Part shown: piece after piece, positions 8,150-15,082 of the stretch
Layout: every line of letters begins with the position of its first letter
Position numbering within the stretch: position 1 is the first letter of the stretch
Source: an uncultured Erysipelotrichaceae bacterium
GTDB lineage: Bacteria; Bacillota_I; Bacilli_A; Erysipelotrichales; Erysipelotrichaceae
Assembly (NCBI GenBank): GCA_902795875.1
Contig: CADBND010000117.1
Location: 1 to 16,061 of the forward strand
DNA: 16,061 nucleotides
Direction of reading: 5' to 3'
The notes under the pieces: model-generated
Database searches by the model: none
Told to the model about the DNA's origin: nothing
What the model saw: the letters and a program-made list of their open reading frames with translations, nothing else
Program-made: the position numbers and the translations under genes

Positions 8150-8164
8150 TCATTATTTGTTTAT

Positions 8165-9067
8165 TTATTTCAATTTCTTCATTTTATACATTGGATGAGC
8201 ATTTTTATAGGATTCTTTTAATCGTTCTGCTTCGACATGTGTATAGATCTCCGTTGTAGAGATATCCGAATGTCCAAGGAGTTCCTGAATGACCCTGAGG
8301 TCTGCTCCTCCTTCCAGTAAATGTGTCGCATAGGAATGCCTGAGCTTATGAGGTGTCAGCTCTTTTTTGATATTTGCTTTTATATTGGCCTCTTTAAGCA
8401 TTTTTTCTACATATTCAGAATAGATCTTTTTTCCCAAATGATTGATAAAGAAACGATTTGTCTTCCTTTTGAGCCAAAGAGGTCTGACTTTGACAAAGTA
8501 TTCATTCATGAGGTGCTTCGTTTCTACCGGAATAGGAAGTAATCTTTCTTTATTTCCCTTTCCAAGTATTTTGACAAATCCTTCATTTAGATTGACTTGA
8601 TTGGTCAAAAGGTTACAGCATTCGCTCACTCTTAAACCAAGACCGTATATCGTTTCCAGGATCACGTGATCGAAGAGTTGCCTGTTATCGTTGTCATCAA
8701 AAACAGACATGAGCTGTTCGATCTCTTTTTTTGTGGCATAGATCGGCAGTCTTTTCTCCCCTTTTGAAACTCTCAGGTTCAAAGTAGGATCCTTCATATC
8801 GTACTTATAGTTCAGAAATCTGTGAAAATTGCGGACCGCAGTTTTCATTCTGTTTACAGAATTGCTTGAATAGTTATCGTTAAGGTGATCTACATATTCA
8901 AAAATCAGGGATTCATCTATCCCTGAAGTATCGTTGATCCCCTTTTTGTCAAGAAATGAAGCATAATTCCGTAAATCACGCTGATACGCTTCTACCGTGT
9001 TTTCGGACTTTCCTTCCGATGAAGATAAGGAGATCACGTATTCTTTTATTGCTCTATCGATTTTCAT
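8165..9067 (-). CDS. xerD: Xer-type tyrosine recombinase (XerD-like)
   Basis: Site-specific recombinase expected to resolve chromosome dimers at a dif-like site by a 3'-phosphotyrosine intermediate. The 300 aa length matches XerC/XerD. An N-terminal SAM-like core-binding domain (about 5-90, with NTVEAYQRDL) is followed by the catalytic domain with the complete set Arg146 (GLGLRVSE), Lys170 (GKGNKER), His240 and Arg243 (TPHKLRHSYATHL), His266 (LLGHSDISTT) and nucleophile Tyr275 (IYTHV). The spacing closely follows E. coli XerD. The ATG overlaps the end of recN by 14 bases and no strong Shine-Dalgarno is visible, so translation is probably coupled. It ends the seven-gene leftward operon. Its C-terminus (MYKMKKLK) is basic. 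XerC versus XerD, or a single-Xer system, cannot be settled from this window alone; no dif site was recognised. Confidence 0.88.
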   Translation of the reverse strand: MKIDRAIKEYVISLSSSEGKSENTVEAYQRDLRNYASFLDKKGINDTSGIDESLIFEYVDHLNDNYSSNSVNRMKTAVRNFHRFLNYKYDMKDPTLNLRVSKGEKRLPIYATKKEIEQLMSVFDDNDNRQLFDHVILETIYGLGLRVSECCNLLTNQVNLNEGFVKILGKGNKERLLPIPVETKHLMNEYFVKVRPLWLKRKTNRFFINHLGKKIYSEYVEKMLKEANIKANIKKELTPHKLRHSYATHLLEGGADLRVIQELLGHSDISTTEIYTHVEAERLKESYKNAHPMYKMKKLK

Positions 9068-10712
9068 TCTTAACGCTGTTTTGTGCTGTTTTATATAATT
9101 CTTCTGCAGCTTCGAGAGCGGAACTTGAAGTTTCAGAAGTGGAAATAGTTGCCAGTTCTCTTATGATCTCATCATGATCAAGCTTTTTGACGGATGTATT
9201 TGAATATTCATCGTTATCTTCTTTGAATATGTAAAAATGTTCATCCGCACATGCGGCAACGGCCGCCAGATGCGTAATACATAACACTTGCGTTTTTTTG
9301 GCGATCTGTGCGATCTTCTGCCCGATCGAGAGTGCAACTTTACCGGAAACACCGGTATCGATCTCATCAAAGATCACAAGATCAGTATCGCTCAATTCGG
9401 TAAATACCGCTTTTAGCGAAAGCATCAATCGGCTGATCTCGCCTCCGGAAGCAACGTTTCTTAAAGGCTTTGGTTCATCACCTTTATTCATGGAAACAAA
9501 GAATTCCACATCATCTTTTCCATCGGATGAAAGCTCCTTTTCCTGAAAATCAATATGGAATAAAACGTTAGGAAGCATGAGCTCATGACTTTGTTCAATG
9601 ATCTGTTTTTCGAGTTTTTTAGCTTGTTCTTTTCTGAACTTACTGAGTTTTTGTGCGAGAACAGATGCCTTTTCATAGAGTTCATCGACGATCTTTTTCT
9701 TTTCTGCCAATACATAATCACGGTCTTCGAAAAAAGCGATCTTTTCTTTCAATTCATCCCTTTTTGCGATCAGACCGGCTGTATCAAGTGAATGCTTTCT
9801 TTTGAGCCTGGAATAGGTATAAAGCCTTTCTTCAATATGATCGATGTCCAATTCTTCATCACTGAATGTATCCAAAAGCTTTTTCAAGGAATCTATTTCA
9901 TCATTGAACTGATAATAAAGATCCTGGATCTTTTCTTTCGCATTCACAACGATCGGATCATCAAGATTCAGCGTTTTGATCAAGATAGAGATCTTCTCAT
10001 CGATCCCGTCAGTGCCATCAAAAAGTTCTATCGCTTCATTTAAAGAAGTGAGATATTTTTCGGCGGATTTATAACGCTTTTCGTTTGCCAGAAGCTGTTC
10101 TTCTTCATCAGCATCGATCTTTGCCTCTTTGAGTTCATTGAGATCAAAGCGATAAAATTCCAATTCAGACTGGTTATAGGTGTTTTCACTCAATTCCTTA
10201 TATTCCTTCATGGCCTTGCTGAAAGAATCGAATGCATTTTTATATTCAGCTTGCAGGTCCTTGACGTTGGCATACTGATCAAGAAGCCTGAGATGATTCT
10301 TTTTGTTCAACAGATATTGGGAATCTTTTTGCGAATGGATATCGATATGGTCTTCAAAAAGTGCAGTCAGGAAATTGAGTGTCACATTGGAATCATTGAC
10401 TTTAATCACATTGCGATTGTCCCTGGAGATCACCCTTCTTACGATCACTTCATCATCATAATCGATATCCGCATCCCTCAGCGTTTCTTCCATCTTTTCA
10501 TCGATCGAAAAGACACCTTCTATGATCGCTTTATCGGCAGAGTTTCTTATAACTGACGGATCAGCCTTCCCTTTTATGAGATAAGAAAGAGCTCCGACAA
10601 TGATCGATTTTCCTGCGCCTGTCTCTCCGGTAAATACAGAAAAACCATCATCGAATTCGAGTTCGAGTTTATCTATGATGGCGTAATTTTTGATGGAAAG
10701 GCTTTTTAGCAT
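9054..10712 (-). CDS. recN: DNA repair ATPase RecN
   Basis: An SMC-like ATPase that gathers at double-strand breaks and promotes recombinational repair. The 552 aa length is normal. Visible features are the N-terminal LKSLSIKNYAIID strand typical of RecN, Walker A GETGAGKS at 29-36, a coiled-coil middle (about 150-370), signature ASGGEISRLML at 421-431, Walker B DLVIFDEID at 444-452 followed by TGVSG, and the switch histidine in CITHLAAVA (H481). The motif usually written HGQHEHQ is divergent here (HSQKDSQYLL, 126-135). The ATG lies two bases after the stop of the dxs-like gene, with a GGAG at 10720-10723 inside that gene. The usual Bacillota neighbours argR and tlyA, which normally sit between dxs and recN, are missing. 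Confidence 0.96.
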   Translation of the reverse strand: MLKSLSIKNYAIIDKLELEFDDGFSVFTGETGAGKSIIVGALSYLIKGKADPSVIRNSADKAIIEGVFSIDEKMEETLRDADIDYDDEVIVRRVISRDNRNVIKVNDSNVTLNFLTALFEDHIDIHSQKDSQYLLNKKNHLRLLDQYANVKDLQAEYKNAFDSFSKAMKEYKELSENTYNQSELEFYRFDLNELKEAKIDADEEEQLLANEKRYKSAEKYLTSLNEAIELFDGTDGIDEKISILIKTLNLDDPIVVNAKEKIQDLYYQFNDEIDSLKKLLDTFSDEELDIDHIEERLYTYSRLKRKHSLDTAGLIAKRDELKEKIAFFEDRDYVLAEKKKIVDELYEKASVLAQKLSKFRKEQAKKLEKQIIEQSHELMLPNVLFHIDFQEKELSSDGKDDVEFFVSMNKGDEPKPLRNVASGGEISRLMLSLKAVFTELSDTDLVIFDEIDTGVSGKVALSIGQKIAQIAKKTQVLCITHLAAVAACADEHFYIFKEDNDEYSNTSVKKLDHDEIIRELATISTSETSSSALEAAEELYKTAQNSVKNENR

Positions 10713-10714
10713 TT

Positions 10715-12388
10715 TTATTCTCCGTCAAAGAGATCCTTCAGTTCATCTGTTTCTTTAAAAAAGATCTTATCAGCCATACTGATCTGATTCGCATATCTGA
10801 GTATCGGAGTTTCCAGTTTTCTTGATACACAGATGATCTTCTTTTTTGATACAAGACGATCTTTAAGAACTTCGGTGTCGATGGGCATCAAAGCTGTGCA
10901 ATCGACCAGATCAACGGTTAAACCGTTTGAAATGATCAACTGTTTCGTCAAAACAAGATCGTTTCCGGACGCAAGGACACAGATATCCCCTGCTTCATTA
11001 TTGGATATTTCGTTCCAGATTCCTAGTTTTTTGACCTGAAGGTCATCGATCAACTTATATTCTAGACATTTATCAGGAAGTATGATCATGACTGGTCTGT
11101 CAGAAGACATCGCTGTATAAAGAGTCCTTTGAAGATCGTTTCCATCATCCGGATCGCAGATGTAGAAATGATCCAATTCAGACAGCAGTGAGTAGTCGAT
11201 ATTTCCGTCATTGATAAGCCCGATAAGGAAAGGCCTGCCCAGCTTGTTGACCTGGTTTTTCAGAGTTTTGAATGCGTTCAACAATTCAAATGAACGAAGT
11301 GCGATGTACGGGATCTTACCATCGATAGCAAGTCCTGATGCAAAACCCAGAGCATTTTCAGCGGTCGAAACAGTATCGAAACAACGTAAAGGATATTTCG
11401 CAAAGACGTTAGCGACTCCGTAATCGTTGACATTTCTTGTCGTTACACATACAAGATCTTTGTTTTTGCCCATCATCTTTTCGATGAAACGTCCAGCAAT
11501 GTTTCTGGCATAGAGAAGGTCTTCCCTTTCTGAATGCATCGCTATACCGTTTGTTGGATCGAAAGGTCCTACCTTGTTCCAGGAATCATTCGTGGAAGCT
11601 TCCGCAAAACGGAACCCCTTTCCTTTTGTAGTCAGACAATGCACGACGCAAGGATAGGATTTTTCTTTTGCGATCTCGAAGGCTCTTTGAAGATAATCGA
11701 GATCGTGTCCGTCAATCGGGCCGATATAATCGATATTGAATTCCGAAAAAATGCCTTCATCGATAACATTTTTCTTGATGCTCGTTTTTATATTGTGGAT
11801 GTTCTCAATGATCTTATCTCCTTTTTTGGAAGGACGTATGAGATCTTTCACGTTATCCTTCAAACTATTGTAGGACTTTGTGGAACGAAGACCGGAGATC
11901 AATTTGTCGATCATTCCGATACCTTTGTCGATCGTCGTATCATCATTGAAAACGATGATCAGTTTTCTTCCCAGGGTTGAGATGAGGTTGAGGGCTTCAG
12001 TGTTTCTGCCGGAAAGAAGATCCGTCGAATTCACCACGACGACGATATTCTGTTTTTTATGATCGAGATCACGGGATACAGCCAGACCGGCAGCGTTGGA
12101 AAGTGAATAAGCTCCATTGGAATTCACATCGAGTTCATTCATTCTTCCGTGCAGGATCTTGTGCGTGTAATTGATATCGTTTCCGTCAAATAAAAGGATG
12201 TCTTCGTCATCAAAAACCTTATTCAGCATGACGCTCAATTCAATAGAAGAAAGATTTCCGGACAGATAGCCTCCGTTTTTGGATGCATAGCGGATGATCT
12301 CATCCCGGATCGAAGCACAGACTTCTTTCAGTTCTTTGTTGTTCAGTTCTTTCAGAAATAATGGATTTTTGATTTCGGAAATATTCAT
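10715..12388 (-). CDS. Degenerate DXS-like protein (probable pseudoenzyme of 1-deoxyxylulose-5-phosphate synthase)
   Basis: The 557 aa protein is clearly homologous to DXS. It has GGYLSGNLSSIELSVML (39-55) like GGHLASNLGVVELT, THKILHGR (75-82) like PHKILTGR, YIGPIDGHDL (221-230), TTKGKG (253-258), the FD..FASGLAIDGK block (337-358) and a C-terminal transketolase-like domain. DXS makes DXP from pyruvate and glyceraldehyde-3-phosphate using thiamine diphosphate. Here the required residues are gone. The GGH histidine is Tyr41, GHQAY is GNDINY, the loop leading to GHSSTS is deleted, the Mg/ThDP motif GDG is NST (120-122) and its partner NDN is NDD (148-150). IAEQHA has become STAENA by gap-free alignment, and the THQG region and the RYPRG arginine are lost. 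The frame is intact with no internal stops. Its ATG is one base after ispA, with AAGGAGC at 12395-12401. So it is probably translated but unlikely to be a DXS. DXS-fold homology is confident; loss of activity is inference. Confidence 0.85.
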   Translation of the reverse strand: MNISEIKNPLFLKELNNKELKEVCASIRDEIIRYASKNGGYLSGNLSSIELSVMLNKVFDDEDILLFDGNDINYTHKILHGRMNELDVNSNGAYSLSNAAGLAVSRDLDHKKQNIVVVVNSTDLLSGRNTEALNLISTLGRKLIIVFNDDTTIDKGIGMIDKLISGLRSTKSYNSLKDNVKDLIRPSKKGDKIIENIHNIKTSIKKNVIDEGIFSEFNIDYIGPIDGHDLDYLQRAFEIAKEKSYPCVVHCLTTKGKGFRFAEASTNDSWNKVGPFDPTNGIAMHSEREDLLYARNIAGRFIEKMMGKNKDLVCVTTRNVNDYGVANVFAKYPLRCFDTVSTAENALGFASGLAIDGKIPYIALRSFELLNAFKTLKNQVNKLGRPFLIGLINDGNIDYSLLSELDHFYICDPDDGNDLQRTLYTAMSSDRPVMIILPDKCLEYKLIDDLQVKKLGIWNEISNNEAGDICVLASGNDLVLTKQLIISNGLTVDLVDCTALMPIDTEVLKDRLVSKKKIICVSRKLETPILRYANQISMADKIFFKETDELKDLFDGE

Positions 12389-12389
12389 T

Positions 12390-13217
12390 CTAACGCTCCT
12401 TGAGAATATTCAAAAGCTCCATAAGGTATCTCGTATCGAAAACGGCATCTTTCAGATATTCATTCAATTCTTCAAATTCATCATCGATCAGTTTTCTTAA
12501 TTCTTCAAGTGAATAGACACTTAATGCAGTGCCTTTATCGTTTTTGGCATCGGAAAGGTTTTTGCCCATTTCTTCTTCTGTTTTGATCAGATCGAAAAGA
12601 TCATCCTGGTTCTGAAAGATCTCGCCGATCATGGAACCGAGTCTGGTGAAATAATCTTTTCTGTCGATCCCGGCGATATACATCGGTATCAGACATGCGA
12701 TCTTGAATAGACCACCTGTTTTGTTATCTTGTATTTCAAAAAGTTTCTCTTTATCGATACTTGAAGAATCTGTAGTCACGTCCAGAAGTTGACCGTAGAT
12801 CATTCCTGCCATTCCGGCATAACTGGAGAGAGCAGAAATGATACTTATTTTCGTTTCCGGGTGATATGACTTGCTGTCGGCAACGACACGGAATGAGTCG
12901 GTCAAGAGCTGGTCACCTGCCAGAATGGCGATATCTTCACGGAATGCTTTATGTAAAGAAGGCTTTCCCCGACGCATATCATCATTATCCATTGCCGGAA
13001 GATCGTCATGGATCAATGAATAGGTCTGTATCATCTCTAATGCAAGTGCACTGTCATATCCCTTTTCTTCTTCGATCCTGAAGCCTTTCAGAATGGAAAA
13101 GATCACGCGCGGACGGAATCTTTTGCCTCCATCAAGCGCATAAGCCATCGCATCTGTGATCAGACAGTTTTTTTGTGAATCGAGATATCTCTTGATATGC
13201 TGCTCAAAATCACTCAT
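12390..13217 (-). CDS. ispA: Polyprenyl (farnesyl/geranylgeranyl) diphosphate synthase, IspA type
   Basis: Condenses IPP with allylic diphosphates to make FPP or GGPP, the precursors of undecaprenyl phosphate and quinones. Both Asp-rich motifs are intact: FARM DDLPAMD at residues 71-77 with the following RRG (82-84), and SARM QDDLFD at 204-209. Also present are GGKRFRPR (30-37), GDQLLTD (101-107), the GMAGMIYGQLLD substrate-pocket helix (135-146) and NKTGGLF (165-171). The two extra residues in DDxxxxD mark the bacterial type-II FPP/GGPP group. The start is set at the ATG at 13217 (MSDFEQHI, 275 aa) because AGGAG lies seven bases upstream at 13225-13229. An ATG eight codons earlier has no ribosome binding site. 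The start overlaps the end of xseB by eight bases, and the dxs-like gene follows after one base. Product chain length is not certain. Confidence 0.95.
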   Translation of the reverse strand: MSDFEQHIKRYLDSQKNCLITDAMAYALDGGKRFRPRVIFSILKGFRIEEEKGYDSALALEMIQTYSLIHDDLPAMDNDDMRRGKPSLHKAFREDIAILAGDQLLTDSFRVVADSKSYHPETKISIISALSSYAGMAGMIYGQLLDVTTDSSSIDKEKLFEIQDNKTGGLFKIACLIPMYIAGIDRKDYFTRLGSMIGEIFQNQDDLFDLIKTEEEMGKNLSDAKNDKGTALSVYSLEELRKLIDDEFEELNEYLKDAVFDTRYLMELLNILKER

Positions 13218-13410
13218 TGCTATTCTCCTGATTGAGTTCATTTATCTTTTTTTCAAAAGATTCCAGCTGTTCCTTCAGACTTTTGGAAAGCTTAAGACCT
13301 TCTTCATAGAGCCTTATTGATTCATCAAGTTCAATATCGTTCTTTTCCAGTTTCTCAACGATTTCCTGGAATTCCTTCATTTTCTCTTCAAATTTCTTCT
13401 CTTCAGGCAT
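13210..13410 (-). CDS. xseB: Exodeoxyribonuclease VII small subunit
   Basis: Small helical subunit that binds several-fold to the coiled-coil arm of XseA to form ExoVII, a single-strand-specific exonuclease. The 66 aa protein is typical in length and shows the family core: FEEKMKEFQEIVEKLEKNDI then LDESIRLYEEGLKLSKSL (about residues 7-45), with an acidic C-terminus. The ATG overlaps the end of xseA by eight bases and GGGAG precedes it; the 3' end overlaps ispA by eight bases. Tight coupling to xseA fits a need for stoichiometric excess in the complex. Confidence 0.95.
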   Translation of the reverse strand: MPEEKKFEEKMKEFQEIVEKLEKNDIELDESIRLYEEGLKLSKSLKEQLESFEKKINELNQENSNE

Positions 13411-14653
13411 TCTTCTCCCTTTCTATGGCATCGATCGTGCCATCCGCAAAACGAACTTGAAATCCTTCTTTTTTCAGATTGGATCTCTTTTTTATCACGG
13501 TATCGTTTTGAAGAACAATGGCATAGCCACGTTTTAAGACGTTTTCAGCGTTATATGCTTCAAGTAGTGTATTTAATCGTTTATAAAGCAATTTCCCGTT
13601 ATTCAGCTCGAAATCAAGTCTGGAACGCATCTCCGATGAGAAGCGTTCGATCTTATCCTTTTTTCTGTAAATATCATTCAGAATACAGCTTCTGATATAT
13701 TCCATCCTTGCATCGATCTTGTCGGAGATCGACTTTAATATAATCTGGTAATGGACCAGCCTTTTTGAAAGCAAGCTGTATTCCCGCTTCTTTTCATCGA
13801 AATGGCTGATCAAACTTTCATGAAGCGAGTCGGTCATATCTGCAAGCATCATATAGACGTCTTTGATATCCGGAGTGATCAGTTCAACAGCTGCCGTCGG
13901 TGTAGCTGCACGGAGATCACTGACGAAATCGACCAGAGTGAAATCCTGTTCATGTCCGACACCGGAAACAATAAACGTCTTTGCTTCATATACACTGTTG
14001 ACAAGAGCCTCATCGTTGAAACAGAAGAGATCCTCGAAAGAACCGCCGCCTCTGGCAATGATGATCGCATCATAACCCATATCATCTACTTTATTCAAAG
14101 TTTTGATGATATCGGCTGCCGCATCATTCCCCTGCACCAGGACAGGAAAATAATCTGTTTTAGTCAAAGGCCATCTTCTTGCGAAAGCAGTTCTGATATC
14201 GGACATGGCAGCAGACTTGTCGCCAACAAGTACTGCGATCTTTTCCGGGTATTTTACTGTCAGCTGTTTTTTGTGCGACGGATCAAATTTCCCTTCTTCG
14301 GTAAGCTTCTTTTTTAAAGCTTCGTAACGTATGTAAAGATCGCCTAGCCCGTCCGGTGTCATTTTCTGTACATATAATTGCAATTGACCACTGCCTTCAT
14401 AGATCGATACAGAACCGAAAACAATGACCTGATCACCGTTTTTAGGATCGAAAGATAGTGAAGAAGCAGCTGATTTAAACATGACACAACTTACAGCGGC
14501 TTTTTCATCTTTCAAAGTAAAATAAAGATGACCGGAAAAATGTCTATGAAAATTCGAAATCTCTCCGGTCACGTAGATCCTTTTTATATTATTGTCCGTA
14601 TCGAGACGGTTCTTAAGATACCGTAACAGGCTGCTTACTGTAAGCTGCTGCAT
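13403..14653 (-). CDS. xseA: Exodeoxyribonuclease VII large subunit
   Basis: Catalytic subunit of ExoVII, degrading single-stranded DNA in both directions in mismatch and damage repair. The 416 aa protein has the N-terminal OB-fold (LTVSSLLRYLKNRL at 4-17, GEISNFHRHFSGHLYFTLKD at 30-49), the catalytic domain with ARGGGSFEDLFCFND and VGHEQDFTLVDFVSDLRAATPTAA, then a long coiled-coil arm and a C-terminal VLKRGYAIV segment. Two normally invariant stretches differ. The ITSPTGAAI.D block reads VLVGDKSAAMSDI, and RAPTPSAA reads RAATPTAA. The start codon overlaps the end of nusB by 19 bases. The nearest GGAG is about 13 bases upstream, which is long, so coupling to nusB is likely. The folD gene often found in this cluster is absent. 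Confidence 0.95.
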   Translation of the reverse strand: MQQLTVSSLLRYLKNRLDTDNNIKRIYVTGEISNFHRHFSGHLYFTLKDEKAAVSCVMFKSAASSLSFDPKNGDQVIVFGSVSIYEGSGQLQLYVQKMTPDGLGDLYIRYEALKKKLTEEGKFDPSHKKQLTVKYPEKIAVLVGDKSAAMSDIRTAFARRWPLTKTDYFPVLVQGNDAAADIIKTLNKVDDMGYDAIIIARGGGSFEDLFCFNDEALVNSVYEAKTFIVSGVGHEQDFTLVDFVSDLRAATPTAAVELITPDIKDVYMMLADMTDSLHESLISHFDEKKREYSLLSKRLVHYQIILKSISDKIDARMEYIRSCILNDIYRKKDKIERFSSEMRSRLDFELNNGKLLYKRLNTLLEAYNAENVLKRGYAIVLQNDTVIKKRSNLKKEGFQVRFADGTIDAIEREKNA

Positions 14654-15024
14654 ATATTATTTAAAACTCCGTTTATATATTTATATGCTTCCTCATCGCA
14701 ATACTCTTTCGCCATAATGACAGCCTCATCGATTACGACAGCCTTGTCGTTGAGAGACTGTTTGATCTCAGAAACAGTTTCCAGCAGGATTGCCTGCTCT
14801 ACCAGATTGAGACGGTCGAAGGACCATTTTTTCAGATGAGAAGAGATCTCCTTGATATATGCATCTTTATTCTCATAGATATCATCCCGAATGGAAATGA
14901 CGAAATCATCCACTTCCCCTTCTTCAAAATTATCCTCAAAGCAGGTATACAGATCTTTGTGTAAAAGAAGATGCTGGTAAAGCGCAAATACGATCTTTTC
15001 GCGATATTCATGGCGATTAAGCAT
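14635..15024 (-). CDS. nusB: Transcription antitermination factor NusB
   Basis: RNA-binding protein that joins NusE (S10) on boxA RNA in rRNA antitermination. Motifs match the family: LNRHEYREKIVFALYQ at the N-terminus, the HLKKWSFDRLNLVEQAILLETVSEI core (about 65-89) and the ending DEAVIMAKEYCDEEAYKYINGVLNNI. The start is set at the ATG at 15024 (129 aa) because NusB proteins begin within a few residues of the RxxxREK helix. The ATG six codons upstream has no family support. No Shine-Dalgarno precedes either start, and a TATAAT lies only six bases before the chosen ATG, which predicts a leaderless mRNA. It is the first gene of the leftward operon, as in other Bacillota. Confidence 0.93.
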   Translation of the reverse strand: MLNRHEYREKIVFALYQHLLLHKDLYTCFEDNFEEGEVDDFVISIRDDIYENKDAYIKEISSHLKKWSFDRLNLVEQAILLETVSEIKQSLNDKAVVIDEAVIMAKEYCDEEAYKYINGVLNNICSSLQ

Positions 15025-15030
15025 ACATGT

Positions 15031-15059
15031 ATTATATAACATTTTTAAGCATATATCTA
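15031..15059 (-). promoter_or_regulatory. Promoter of the nusB operon, predicting a leaderless transcript
   Basis: On the minus strand, -10 TATAAT (15036 to 15031) and -35 TAGATA (15059 to 15054, 4 of 6 matches to TTGACA) are 17 bases apart. Six bases separate the -10 from the nusB ATG, so transcription should begin at or within a base or two of the A of the start codon. Confidence 0.65.
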
Positions 15060-15075
15060 TGCGCTGAGTTATAAT
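15046..15075 (+). promoter_or_regulatory. Promoter of the DUF5662-type gene, predicting a leaderless transcript
   Basis: A perfect TATAAT at 15070-15075 is followed after seven bases by the GTG start at 15083, with no Shine-Dalgarno between. The -35 is weak (TAAGCA at 15046-15051, spacer 18). Its -35 region overlaps the spacer of the opposing nusB promoter. Confidence 0.55.
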
Positions 15076-15082
15076 TTAAAAC

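Larger units (their letters stand above)
7722..8164. other. Gene-free convergent spacer with several hairpins
   Basis: This 443-base A+T-rich stretch lies between the convergent nrnA and xer genes. No ORF with a credible start, ribosome binding site and family match was found. It contains four inverted repeats (listed separately), two copies of TCCCCTGT (7871-7878 and 8013-8020), and short coding-like stretches in different frames at about 8003-8068 and 8083-8130. No known RNA family was recognised. It may hold a small RNA or the remains of a lost gene. Confidence 0.5.

Noticed and set aside
7722..8164. Insertion sequence or CRISPR array
   Set aside because: No transposase, no matched terminal inverted repeats with target duplication, and no regularly spaced repeats. 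The TCCCCTGT pair is too short.
13218..13241. Upstream ATG for ispA (MNSIRRIA extension)
   Set aside because: It has no Shine-Dalgarno, while the ATG at 13217 has AGGAG seven bases away and matches the usual IspA N-terminus.
13802..14317. 171-codon ORF antisense to xseA
   Set aside because: It is fully inside xseA on the opposite strand, with no recognisable domain and no ribosome binding site. It is a shadow frame.
15025..15042. Upstream ATG for nusB (MLYNTC extension)
   Set aside because: It would place the start inside the -10 element and adds residues not found in NusB proteins.
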